DNA of 64,000 nucleotides, taken from contig CAZRCI010000002.1 of assembly GCA_964598535.1 (NCBI GenBank), positions 62,001-126,000 of the forward strand, given 5' to 3'. The notes under the pieces are model-generated. The model searched no databases and had not been told where the DNA came from. It saw only the letters and a list, made by a program, of their open reading frames with translations. The DNA is from JALHMI01 sp964598535. GTDB taxonomy: Bacteria > Planctomycetota > Planctomycetia > Pirellulales > PALSA-1355. Positions 11,303 through 19,982 of this stretch are shown piece after piece. Position numbers and translations under genes: made by a program. Position 1 is the stretch's first letter. Each line of letters begins with the position of its first letter.

Positions 11303-11513
11303 TGACCTATACCGGTGCTGAGCTATTTCAGAGGCATGCAAGAGTAATCCTAATTGATATTCCGATCGCGGTAGCGCCTGCCGCAATGTACGCTTTTCAT
11401 TCAGCGTGTCCGGGGCCCTTGGCCATCCACTGAGCAAGTTTCGCTTGCGTGATCTTACTGCGCCCCATGCGGAGTTCGATACTGAATTGGACGACGGGGC
11501 CTTTTCCAGATAG

Positions 11514-11980
11514 TCATCGAGATCGTATCGAGGCAGTATGGCCAGGAAGACAAGTACCGAGTTCTCCACCAGGCTGCGCCGTCAGCGTTCCCCCGTTTTG
11601 TTCGATAAGCGATTTGACAACCGCCAACCCTACGCCCAACTCGGCCGCCCGTCCCGGCGAGGCGCGATGTATCAGGTTCAGCATATGCAGATGGTTATTC
11701 CGAAATCCCCCGGTCCCGTTGTCTGCGATCTGCAACTCATAGCCCTTGTTCGACCGGCGGAGCGCCACACGGTTATTCACGCCTCACCTTTCTCGGCGGC
11801 GCCATGCCTTAAGGCATTTGTTACCAGGTTGTCGATGATGTGCCTCAACCGAGCAGGAAACCAATCGACATGATCGATCTCCAACTCTAATCGAAGCGCC
11901 ACATCGGGGGTGTTTTCCCGCCGCTGCTGCCAACGAAAGACCTGTTCGATCAGTGGTTGCACCGCAATGGGAACTATCTG
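11514..11980 (-). pseudogene. Histidine kinase ATPase-domain remnant, frameshifted
   Basis: Two overlapping frames together encode the C-terminal HATPase domain of a sensor kinase. The first (to 11777) has the N-box in RHIIDNLVTNALRHG. The second (from a GTG at 11780) has the G1 box IADNGTG and the G2 box GVGLAVVKSLIEQNGG. The boxes are in the correct order but the frames meet at an overlapping TGA. No sensor, membrane or H-box region remains upstream: the zinc-ribbon gene ends immediately before. I read this as a decayed gene. A split gene rescued by frameshifting is less likely. Confidence 0.7.
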
Positions 11981-12267
11981 ATCGCGGCCGCGGGCGCAGC
12001 AACGGTAAATTGATGGCCGCAGTCGCAGACGTGTCTGCGAGATGGCATCTCTCGCTTGCACTTGGGGCAAGCCTTGCTCCAAGTCCGCCGTTTTGGCTTC
12101 GCGATTGTAGCCGCGGTCTTTTTCCGATCCTCGCGAGATAGTGCGTCAGCCCGGGCGACGGCACATTGCGGATGCATTCCAGTCGCGGAGTACGATGGCT
12201 TGCCGCATACCGGACAGTTCCCCCGGGCTCGCGACATTTGCAGGACAACCGGCTTCTTTTCACTCAT
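11974..12267 (-). CDS. Small double zinc-ribbon protein
   Basis: A 97-residue protein with a cysteine-rich N-terminus (CPVCGKPSYSATGMHPQC, residues about 18-35) and a second cluster near the C-terminus (CPKCKREMPSRRHVCDCGHQ). A basic linker that looks helical (ARADALSREDRKKTAATIAK) joins them. The two clusters would bind one zinc each. It has no catalytic motif. A nucleic-acid or protein-binding role is likely from the domain type, but no pathway can be named. Its 3' end abuts the kinase remnant. Confidence 0.7.
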   Translation of the reverse strand: MSEKKPVVLQMSRARGNCPVCGKPSYSATGMHPQCAVARADALSREDRKKTAATIAKPKRRTWSKACPKCKREMPSRRHVCDCGHQFTVAAPAAAIR

Positions 12268-12343
12268 GGCGTTGCTCCCAGGTCAATCTAAACATACCGG
12301 CTTCGCACGAGTGAAGACCGCCGGCTGATCCGCGGTCCTACAC

Positions 12344-12886
12344 TCAACGTGAATTCCCGCGGGACGTTTTCTTTGGTTTTCCGGACACATCGGACTTGTG
12401 CTCATGGCTGCGTGAGCGAACAGACCGATATGGCATCCCTTCCACAAGTTCGTATCGTTCAGCGCGCAAGAACCAAAATGCGAGTCCTCCCGTATTGTGG
12501 TACACGCCGGGCTTGGATGTATGCGCGGCTCGGGTCGCACGGACTCCTAGGGAGCCCTTCTTGCCGGTTTTCTTCCAACCGCGGCGTTCCATGATCATGC
12601 GAACAATGACGCCCACGGCTTGGCGCAATCGCTTGGTGCGCCGAGGGTGCTGCGTCGCGAGAAAGCGATCGATTGACTCAATCGATTCCAGTTCGCGAAC
12701 GACTCCCGCCAGCGGCGGTCGATTGTGGTGTACCTCCGACTCTTCCATGCGGCGTTGACGATTAGCGTCGTTGAAGAACGCAAGCGCCTCGTCGAACGGT
12801 TGCTCAGGGTCGTTCGAGACGTCGGCAAAGGTTCGGCCTTGGCGATCATCGAGGAACTGTTGTCGAGTAATCGTCGCCGCGGGCAT
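12344..12886 (-). CDS. Hypothetical protein
   Basis: 180 residues from an ATG. I do not recognise a characterised family. The N-terminal half is acidic and helical. The C-terminal half has a compact aromatic-rich segment, with SKPGVYHNTGGLAFWFLRAE followed by RYELVEGMPYRS, and a very basic tail. There is no signal peptide or transmembrane segment. A palindrome lies about 55 bp upstream of the start and could regulate it. Codon use is like that of the neighbouring chromosomal genes, which supports a real gene. Confidence 0.6.
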   Translation of the reverse strand: MPAATITRQQFLDDRQGRTFADVSNDPEQPFDEALAFFNDANRQRRMEESEVHHNRPPLAGVVRELESIESIDRFLATQHPRRTKRLRQAVGVIVRMIMERRGWKKTGKKGSLGVRATRAAHTSKPGVYHNTGGLAFWFLRAERYELVEGMPYRSVRSRSHEHKSDVSGKPKKTSRGNSR

Positions 12887-12940
12887 AGTTGTCAGCCCCT
12901 AATCCAGGAGAGATTCCGGAAATGTACATTCATAAATCGC

Positions 12941-12959
12941 ACATACAAATATTGTATGT
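12941..12959. promoter_or_regulatory. Palindromic operator candidate
   Basis: A perfect inverted repeat, ACATACAA-ATA-TTGTATGT, lies in an AT-rich stretch between the divergent genes starting at 12886 (minus) and 13157 (plus). Its size and symmetry fit a dimeric repressor site. No regulator is encoded next to it. Confidence 0.45.
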
Positions 12960-13156
12960 CAAGAACGGCCTCCCGGCAACCGTAAACCCCAAAGCCATAG
13001 CCGGCAATTGTCGGATATTTAGATCCGATGCGCTCATCGTCGCGCTTTCCTGGCGAGGATTGATCTACGTGAACCACCTGCTATCGGCTAATCTGGCCTC
13101 CAGAATTCGAACAACGCTTGTTGCCCCAGCCGGAGAAACCGCATGATTGCGGCCCG

Positions 13157-14773
13157 ATGACTTCCAACGTGTCGACAGTGACGGTCGAGATTTCCTCTCC
13201 GACCAGAGCCGCCCGGCGACTTTCTATATGCTTGATCAATCCTCGCTTTGAGCCGTCTTACTGGGGATTTGACTTTGCCTTGCCCCTTTATCCCGGAGAC
13301 AAGCGCAGCACGATGATTTCCGGATCGCTTACTGCCATTGCAGGGCTGTGCGGCGATCACCACGTGGAGATCCTGGACGAAAATGTCGAGGAAATCGATT
13401 GGGAGGCACTACGAAAGTACGACATCGTTGGCGTTACCGGCATGAACGTGCAGAAAGTCCGCACACGCCAGATACTCGTCAAGTTACGGGAACTGCGGAT
13501 ATTTACGGCCGTGGGCGGTCCCTTCGCATCCGTGCAGGAAGAATTCTTCGCGGGATTATGCGATGCGATCTTCGTAGGCGAGGCCGAGACCACGTGGCCG
13601 CAGTTTCTTGACGATTTCGCTGCCGGCAAGGCGACGGCCACGCGTTATGAGCAGGCGCAACCGACGAACATGCAAGAAGTGCCACGGCCGCGTTTTGACT
13701 TGCTGAAAGCGGACCGCTACGCGTCGGGGGCGTTGCAGTACTCGCGCGGCTGCCCCTTCCAATGCGAGTTCTGTGACATCATCGTGATCTTCGGGCGCCG
13801 GCCGCGCGTTAAAGATCCTGAGCAACTCGTGGCGGAATTGGACGAGATGCGTCAGGCCGGTTTTCATTCGGCCTTCATCGTGGACGACAATTTCATCGGA
13901 GACAAGCGAAAGGCGAAGGCCCTGCTCGCCAGGCTCATTCCCTGGATGGAAGAGCACCAGTACCCGTTGCGATTGACGACCGAAGCCAGCGTCGATTTGG
14001 CCGACGATCCTGAATTGCTCGATCTGATGTATCGCGCCAATTTTCGCAGCGTGTTCATCGGCATCGAGACCCCCCGAGTCGATTCTCTCAAGGAAACGAA
14101 AAAATTCCAGAATTTGCGAGGCGATTCGCTCGCAGACAAGCTGGCTCGCATTCAGAACGCCGGAATTGATATCAACGCCGGATTCATCGTGGGTTTCGAC
14201 AGCGATGACCGGGGGATCTTCGAGGATCAATATCGCTTTATTCAAGACAATGGAATCACGTTGGCCATGGTCGGCATGTTGCAGGCGATTCCCAAGACGC
14301 CGCTCTATGATCGGCTGAAGCGCGAAGGCCGGCTTGTCGAGGAGGATCCGTCCTGCAACTTTGTGCCGCACCAAATGAGCCGGGAGGAGCTGCGCGATGG
14401 GTTCTGGGGACTGGTGCAGCGTCTCTACGCGCCCACGGCATATCTGGATCGATACTTCAAGGCCTACGAATCGCCCGAGTATTTGTCGCGCCGCGCGGAA
14501 ATCTGCCGGAAGGCAGGCGAGGGACGGCGGCTGCCGACACTGCTTTATGGGCTGACCTTGCTATGGGGTCTGTTTTGGGCGCTGTGGCGCGACGGCTCTT
14601 TCTTCTCCGTCGGAAGCGTGTATGCACGATACTTCTTCACGCAAAACTTGCGCTATCGTTGCGATATCATCGGCTTCGCCCAGTTCATGAATCGCTGCGT
14701 GACGCATTGGCACTTCTACAAGTTCACGCGTGAACTCACCGCCGGGCGATTGAGGGCGTACAACACGCTCTAG
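13157..14773 (+). CDS. Cobalamin-binding radical SAM protein with DUF4070-type C-terminus
   Basis: 538 residues from the ATG at 13157; an upstream TTG would add 13 residues of doubtful value. Residues about 20-150 are the B12-binding Rossmann-like domain (ICLINPRFEPSYWGFDFALP). Residues 190-400 are the radical SAM barrel, with the 4Fe-4S motif CPFQCEFC (C199, C203, C206). The following segment (IIVIFGRRPRVKDPEQLVAE) and the C-terminal part resemble the DUF4070 family, which includes HpnP, the hopanoid C-2 methylase. Members typically methylate unreactive carbons. Hopanoid genes are not adjacent, so the substrate is unknown. Two hydrophobic stretches near residues 470-490 (LLYGLTLLWGLFWALW) suggest membrane association. 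The stop codon lies in the adjoining MITE. Confidence 0.85.
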   Translation: MTSNVSTVTVEISSPTRAARRLSICLINPRFEPSYWGFDFALPLYPGDKRSTMISGSLTAIAGLCGDHHVEILDENVEEIDWEALRKYDIVGVTGMNVQKVRTRQILVKLRELRIFTAVGGPFASVQEEFFAGLCDAIFVGEAETTWPQFLDDFAAGKATATRYEQAQPTNMQEVPRPRFDLLKADRYASGALQYSRGCPFQCEFCDIIVIFGRRPRVKDPEQLVAELDEMRQAGFHSAFIVDDNFIGDKRKAKALLARLIPWMEEHQYPLRLTTEASVDLADDPELLDLMYRANFRSVFIGIETPRVDSLKETKKFQNLRGDSLADKLARIQNAGIDINAGFIVGFDSDDRGIFEDQYRFIQDNGITLAMVGMLQAIPKTPLYDRLKREGRLVEEDPSCNFVPHQMSREELRDGFWGLVQRLYAPTAYLDRYFKAYESPEYLSRRAEICRKAGEGRRLPTLLYGLTLLWGLFWALWRDGSFFSVGSVYARYFFTQNLRYRCDIIGFAQFMNRCVTHWHFYKFTRELTAGRLRAYNTL

Positions 14774-14929
14774 CAGGCCTGCTGAAAAGTCAGCAGCCTG
14801 CCTGATAGGGTCGCATGGATGCGCGCCCAAGATAGCGGCGCGAGTTTTTTTGCGAACGGAACGGAGTTCAACTCCGCATTTCGCGAGACTGAAAAAGGTC
14901 CCGACAGACCTTTTTCAGCAGCTTGCTAG
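14770..14929. mobile_element. MITE-like element with terminal inverted repeats
   Basis: A 160-bp element bounded by CTAGCAGGCCTGCTGAAAA on the left and, inverted on the right, CTAGCAAGCTGCTGAAAAA. Two hairpins lie inside: 14773-14801 (12 bp with one bulged C, loop AAAG) and 14889-14918 (CTGAAAAAGGTC/GACCTTTTTCAG, perfect 12 bp). It encodes no transposase. Its left CTAG supplies the TAG stop of the radical SAM gene. The right-hand hairpin may also terminate transcription. Confidence 0.6.
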
Positions 14930-14954
14930 AATCATCGCCTTGATTCCAGCAGCC

Positions 14955-15113
14955 TTATCGCAGTTTACGCTTGAGCGAAGCGATCTCTTTTTGAAGAGCG
15001 GTCCACTCGGCGGTCGGCGAGAGCACCGTCGCTCCCGTGGCGCGAAGTTTGGCGCGTGCGGTTTCCAATTGTTCCGCGACTACTTTACGTTCCTCCGACT
15101 TGGCATCACTCAT
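14955..15113 (-). CDS. Small coiled-coil protein
   Basis: 52 residues from the ATG at 15113, preceded by AGAGGGA about 10 nt upstream, which decides this start over an ATG ten codons earlier. It begins MSDAKSEERKVVAEQLETAR and ends KEIASLKRKLR. It is almost entirely charged helix and may form a short coiled coil. Function unknown. It sits next to the MITE. Confidence 0.55.
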   Translation of the reverse strand: MSDAKSEERKVVAEQLETARAKLRATGATVLSPTAEWTALQKEIASLKRKLR

Positions 15114-15897
15114 CTGATAGTTTCCCTCTTTGAAGCGTGGCAATTCGAACCGTGATTCACAAGCAAGCTAATTGTAACACGAACTGCGTCTCGAAAGCCA
15201 CGCGACAATTGCCCCCCACTTCACGACTTGAGCGATTCGACCTGCTGTAAATGAATGTTTGCCGTCAAGCCCGTCTCCTTGTCGTGCCACACCAGCTTTA
15301 CGACGTCCTAGGTGCCTGGCGGATGGGGCAAAATCATGGTCTCTCCTGCTCGGGGCACGCCGTCGCCCAATTTCGCTGGCCCACGTATTGCTCGCCGATA
15401 AACAGCAGATAGATCTCGGTCATGCTAGCGCCGCCCGTATAGGTTGGACTGTGTGGTGATCAGCCAAACGAAACGATCCCATCGCCGTAGTTCCTACTCG
15501 TATTTCTAGGAGTTTTACGAAACTTCCATGAGCGATTTGCGGTAAAAGATAAGGCCCGATTGCGAAAAAAGACCTTTCTCGTCGCTGGAGGTGACTATTG
15601 AGGGTGCTTTCAGCCATGCAAGCCTTGGTCTCCTAGCTGGATGCGCTGATTCCATGTGCATGATGTCAGAGCGCGATCAATGATGCGATTCGTCGCTTCG
15701 GGGCGGAATTGCCCTACTCTCAAAACGGAAAGCAGCTATAGTTCAGGCAGTCGGTCTGACGACGTTCGAGCAATTCTCTGAGAATCTGCCCCTTCTCTCG
15801 CCTTTCCCACTTGGCGGGCCACCATTCTGGCCACTTCCGAATCGACCCGGAAGCCAGTCCTGGTCGCGCTTCCTGTCATGGAGATTCCAACGTGGGA
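15114..15897. other. Gene-poor region
   Basis: Nearly 0.8 kb with no complete gene that I can support. On the minus strand around 15350-15450 a short frame (MTEIYLLFIGEQYVGQRNW) looks protein-like but ends quickly, so a gene remnant is possible. Confidence 0.4.
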
Positions 15898-16191
15898 ATG
15901 AAACTGTACGTCGGTAATTTGAGCTACGACGTCACCAACACCAGCCTTGAACAGCTTTTTGCTTCGTTTGGCTCGGTCCGTAGTGCGCAAGTAATCCAAG
16001 ATCGCGACACAGGCCGAAGCAAGGGGTTCGGCTTTGTCGAGATGGCGGACGATAACGCCGCCCGCACGGCAATCGCTGATTTGAACGAAAAGGACTTCAA
16101 TGGTCGTCCTCTTACGGTCAATGAAGCCAAAGCGCGCGAAGATCGCGGAGGTTACGGCGGTAGTCGGCGCGGCAGCTTTAACCGCCACTAG
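15898..16191 (+). CDS. RRM RNA-binding protein
   Basis: 97 residues forming one RNA recognition motif. RNP2 is KLYVGNL at residues 2-8 and RNP1 is KGFGFVEM near residue 43. A short glycine/arginine-rich tail (RGGYGGSRRGSF) follows, as in bacterial and plant glycine-rich RNA-binding proteins linked to cold or stress responses. A GTG two codons upstream has a better-spaced GGAG and may be the true start. The gene is followed by a strong terminator, so it is probably monocistronic. Confidence 0.9.
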   Translation: MKLYVGNLSYDVTNTSLEQLFASFGSVRSAQVIQDRDTGRSKGFGFVEMADDNAARTAIADLNEKDFNGRPLTVNEAKAREDRGGYGGSRRGSFNRH

Positions 16192-16214
16192 TAGGCATCC
16201 TCAAGATCCACGGA

Positions 16215-16247
16215 GGCCGGAGGCGCAGTCGCGTCTCCGGCCTTTTT
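16215..16247 (+). terminator. Rho-independent terminator
   Basis: The stem GGCCGGAG/CTCCGGCC with inner GCGC pairing is followed by TTTTT, 24 bp after the stop of the RRM gene. Confidence 0.85.
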
Positions 16248-16295
16248 CTTGCGGGCTAGCTCCCTCATGTATTCTCTTGAGAGGAAAAAATAATC

Positions 16296-16595
16296 GTGAG
16301 CAAAAAACGGTATCAACACAACAAACGGTCGAAGTCTCGTACTTCCTCGGCGTCCACAGCAGTCCGCCCACCGGTCCCCGCTTTCGAAAAAAAGCCGCCA
16401 GTACACTATGGCAAACCCTTTATTCTGCTGGAAGATTCTCAAAAGTCGACGTTCATTTATGCCAACTCGCAATGGGTTCGCCACACGAAATCCATTGCCG
16501 AATGTAGGCTGGATTGTCAGGTGAAAGAGCTGGCGCAAAAGATCAACGGCATGACTCGCTATGAAGTCTGCGCTCCGATGGATTCGGAGAGTTGA
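16296..16595 (+). CDS. Hypothetical protein with basic N-terminus
   Basis: 99 residues from a GTG preceded by GAGAGGA at good spacing. The first 30 residues are basic and low in complexity (MSKKRYQHNKRSKSRTSSAS). The remainder looks like a small folded domain (YGKPFILLEDSQKSTFIYAN, then QWVRHTKSIAECRLDCQVKE). I do not recognise a family. No signal peptide. Confidence 0.6.
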   Translation: MSKKRYQHNKRSKSRTSSASTAVRPPVPAFEKKPPVHYGKPFILLEDSQKSTFIYANSQWVRHTKSIAECRLDCQVKELAQKINGMTRYEVCAPMDSES

Positions 16596-16782
16596 GAAAA
16601 CCAGATCGGCTTTAGCAGCGTGCGATGCTGCTTCCCGGCACGCAGAAATGGTAGCTTTTCGTTGGTGGCGGGGCTGGGCAATCGCCTATGTTGCCCTCGA
16701 TAGGAAATCTTGAACGGCTTCTGAAAGTTTCCGACGCTCTATTTTGAAATCATCCCTTCAAAGCATTGCATGCCGGAGAGCG

Positions 16783-19700
16783 TCAGCGAAAATCTCGTGA
16801 TTTGGTAGGCAGGGCGCGGAGCAGGTGCGAGAGGTCCTCGAGCTTCGAGACAATGACGTGGATCACCACCCCTTCGCGCTGCAAGCGGCCGTGTGCCAAC
16901 AAGGTGGTGGCCGTGCGGGCAGTGCGGTGATATCTCTGCCAGATTTCCTGGCGGACGATCAAGTTGGCAATGCCGGTTTCGTCTTCCAGCGTCATGAAGG
17001 TGACTCCCTTGGCCGTACCAGGACGCTGGCGCATCAGCACCAACCCGGCAACCCGCACTGGCCGCTCCACAGGAAGCACGGCCAGCTTTTCGTTCGGCGC
17101 TACATTGAGCTTGTCCAGGTCGCGGCGAAAGAAACTAATGGGATGTGCTCGGAGCGAAAGGCCGGTTGCGCGGTAATCGGCGGCCACTTCCGCCGGCGGT
17201 GACAATGGTGGGAGTGCGATGGAGGCTTCGTCTTCGTACGGAAGCTCCGAAAGCAGCGACTTCTCCTGCGCCTGTGAATCCTGGGCAAATGATTCCCATA
17301 ACGCCTGCCGCCGGTCCAAGTTCAGGGAGGCGAAGGCATCGGCCTGACTGAGACAAGTAATCGTCTTTCGGGGAAGCCGCGTGCGGCGGGCAAAATCGTG
17401 CATGGAGAGAAACGCTCCACCGCGCCGCGCTTTGACAATGACTTCGGCGTGCTTCTCGGAGAGCCCTGCAATCAGACACAATCCCAGCCTGATTGCGGGC
17501 GATGCTGTTTTTCCGTCCGGGCTTTCCAGCGTGCAATCCCAGTGGCTTGCGTTTACGTCGGCGGGACGAACAGCGACGTCATGTTCGCGGGCGTCTCGGA
17601 TCAACTGCGCCGGGGGATAAAACCCCATCGGCTGACTGTTGATAAGGGCGGCAGCGAATGCCGCCGGATAGTGATGCTTGAGCCAGGCGGAAACATAGAC
17701 CAGCAGCGCAAACGACGCGGAGTGACTTTCGGGAAACCCGTATTCGCCGAAACCTTTGATCTGCTGAAACACTCGCTCGGCAAACTCGCTGCTCAACCCT
17801 CGAGCGGTCATGCCGGCGATGAGCTTTTGTTGAAATTCGCCGATGATTCCCGGCCGTCGCCAGGCGGCCATCGCACGGCGGAGTTGGTCCGCCTCGCCGG
17901 GCGTGAAGCCGGCCGCGACCACTGCCAGTCGCATGGCCTGTTCTTGAAAGAGGGGAACGCCGAGCGTTTTGTCGAGAACCTGACGCACCGTTTCACTGGG
18001 ATACGTTATCTCCTCTTCACCCGCTCGTCTCCGCAGGTAAGGATGAACCATGTTCCCCTGAATCGGTCCTGGCCGAACGATCGCAACTTCCACGACGAGG
18101 TCGTAATAACATCGTGGTTTTAGACGAGGCAGCATCGACATCTGGGCGCGGCTCTCGATCTGAAACACGCCCATCGTGTCGGCCTGGCAGATCATGTCGT
18201 AGACTCGCTGATCTCCCTCGGGCACGGAGGCCAGCGTCAGGCTGCGGTCGTGGTGTTCTTCGAGCAGTGCGAAGCACTTGCGGATCGCGGTCAACATCCC
18301 CAACGCGAGGCAGTCCACCTTGAGAATGCCAAGCTCGTCCAAGTCATCTTTGTTCCATTCAATGACGGTCCGGCCGGGCATGGTGGCGTTTTCGATAGGG
18401 ACCATTTCGCAGAGCGGTCCGCGAGTGATAACCATTCCGCCTACGTGTTGCGAAAGGTGCCGGGGGAAGCCGATCAAGTCCTCGGTCAAATAGATAAGCT
18501 GACGACCGAGCGTCGAAGAAGCGTCCAGGCCGACTTCTCGGAAGCATGCGCCCAGGTCCGGTCCATGATGGCGGCCGTCCAGGTGTTTCGCCAAGTGGTC
18601 GATGCGGTCGAGCGATAGCCCCAGGGCTTTTGCCACGTCGCGAACGGCGGAGCGACCGCAGTAGGAGATCACCTCGGCGGTCATGGCCGCTCGCTCACGG
18701 CCATATTTTTCATAGACGTATTGCAGCACCTCTTCGCGGCGCTCATGCTCGAAGTCCACGTCGATGTCGGGTGCCTCGTCGCGTTCCTTGCTGACGAACC
18801 GCTCGAACAATACGTCGAGGCGTTCGGGATCGACCGAAGTGATTCCCAAGCAATAACAGACCACCGAATTGGCCGCCGAGCCGCGTCCTTGACAGAGAAT
18901 TCCGCGTGAGCGGGCGAACCGCACCAGATCCCAGACCGTCAGAAAATACGCCTCGTAGTGAAGCTCTTCGATGAGCGCCAGCTCGTGGGCAAGAAGCTGT
19001 CGCACTCTTTCGGGAACTCCGTGCGGGTAGCGTTCTTGGGCGCCTTTCTCGGCGAGCCGCCGGAGGTAGGCGAGTGGAGTTTCTCCGGCGGGCGCTAGCT
19101 CTTCGGGATATTCGTAACGCAACTCGTCGAGCGAGAAATGGCATCGCTCAGCAACCTCGACCGTGCGCGCAATCGCATCGGGAAACCCCGCGAAGTTATC
19201 GGCGATCTCATCGATGGGCTTCAAGTGTCTCTGGGCATTGGAAAAAATCCGCCGTCCCGCCTCGGCAACGGTGCAACCGCAGCGCACGGCCGTCAACACG
19301 TCGCTCAGCGCCTGACGTTGGGGAATGTGGTAATGCACATCTCCCGCGGCTACTAGCGGCAGGCGAGCTTCTTTTGCCAGGTGAGCCGACCGCGACAGCC
19401 TGCTGGCATCGTCAGGGCCTGCAGGCAGCTCCGCCAAGGCATAGACGCGATCTCCAAAGAGTTCGCGATAGGTATGGAGCGAAGCGAGTTGCATCCACGT
19501 TTCACCCCCCTGCCCCGAGACAAGCCGCTGGTCGGCCGACTTTAGTTGGACCGATGACACGGTTGGTCGTTGGCGCTGAACCAGCGGAATGCAAGCCAAC
19601 AGATGTTCCGCATTTGTTGCCAGATCGGCCAATAGCAGATGACAGTCTCCCTTTTCGGCCCGACGCTTTCCGAGCGTCAGCAGCCCGCACAAAGTCGCAT

Positions 19701-19956
19701 AGCCGATGCGATCGATGGCGAGCAGAACGACCGCCGGCGCATCGAGTGGCGCGACTTCCGCTCCGATGATCAGCGGAAGTCCGGCTTGTTTGGCTGCCGT
19801 ATGGGCGCGCACGACACCTGCCAGACTGTGGCGATCGGTGATGGCCAGGGCTCGATAGGATAATTCATTGGCGCGCTTCACCAGTTCGTCCGGGTGCGAC
19901 GCTCCTTCCAAAAAGGTGAAGTTCGTTTTGCAATGAAGTTCGGCATATCGAAGCAT
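16783..19956 (-). CDS. dnaE2: Error-prone DNA polymerase III alpha subunit DnaE2
   Basis: 1057 residues, the normal DnaE2 length. The N-terminal PHP domain (YAELHCKTNFTFLEGASHPD) is at residues 4-210. The catalytic palm holds GRGSAANS (358-364) and PDIDVDFEHERREEV with D397, D399 and D401. A tandem HhH region and an OB-fold (PVERPVRVAGLVLMRQRPGT) occupy the C-terminus. With ImuA and ImuB it forms the mutasome that performs mutagenic translesion synthesis after DNA damage; DnaE2 is the catalytic polymerase. It starts 26 bp after the imuB stop and is the last gene of the three-gene operon. Confidence 0.95.
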   Translation of the reverse strand: MLRYAELHCKTNFTFLEGASHPDELVKRANELSYRALAITDRHSLAGVVRAHTAAKQAGLPLIIGAEVAPLDAPAVVLLAIDRIGYATLCGLLTLGKRRAEKGDCHLLLADLATNAEHLLACIPLVQRQRPTVSSVQLKSADQRLVSGQGGETWMQLASLHTYRELFGDRVYALAELPAGPDDASRLSRSAHLAKEARLPLVAAGDVHYHIPQRQALSDVLTAVRCGCTVAEAGRRIFSNAQRHLKPIDEIADNFAGFPDAIARTVEVAERCHFSLDELRYEYPEELAPAGETPLAYLRRLAEKGAQERYPHGVPERVRQLLAHELALIEELHYEAYFLTVWDLVRFARSRGILCQGRGSAANSVVCYCLGITSVDPERLDVLFERFVSKERDEAPDIDVDFEHERREEVLQYVYEKYGRERAAMTAEVISYCGRSAVRDVAKALGLSLDRIDHLAKHLDGRHHGPDLGACFREVGLDASSTLGRQLIYLTEDLIGFPRHLSQHVGGMVITRGPLCEMVPIENATMPGRTVIEWNKDDLDELGILKVDCLALGMLTAIRKCFALLEEHHDRSLTLASVPEGDQRVYDMICQADTMGVFQIESRAQMSMLPRLKPRCYYDLVVEVAIVRPGPIQGNMVHPYLRRRAGEEEITYPSETVRQVLDKTLGVPLFQEQAMRLAVVAAGFTPGEADQLRRAMAAWRRPGIIGEFQQKLIAGMTARGLSSEFAERVFQQIKGFGEYGFPESHSASFALLVYVSAWLKHHYPAAFAAALINSQPMGFYPPAQLIRDAREHDVAVRPADVNASHWDCTLESPDGKTASPAIRLGLCLIAGLSEKHAEVIVKARRGGAFLSMHDFARRTRLPRKTITCLSQADAFASLNLDRRQALWESFAQDSQAQEKSLLSELPYEDEASIALPPLSPPAEVAADYRATGLSLRAHPISFFRRDLDKLNVAPNEKLAVLPVERPVRVAGLVLMRQRPGTAKGVTFMTLEDETGIANLIVRQEIWQRYHRTARTATTLLAHGRLQREGVVIHVIVSKLEDLSHLLRALPTKSRDFR

Positions 19957-19982
19957 CTTGAACTCGATGGAGAGGAATCGCG

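Noticed and set aside
11784..12263. 159-codon minus-strand frame over the zinc-ribbon gene and kinase remnant
   Set aside because: It is the shadow of two better-supported frames.
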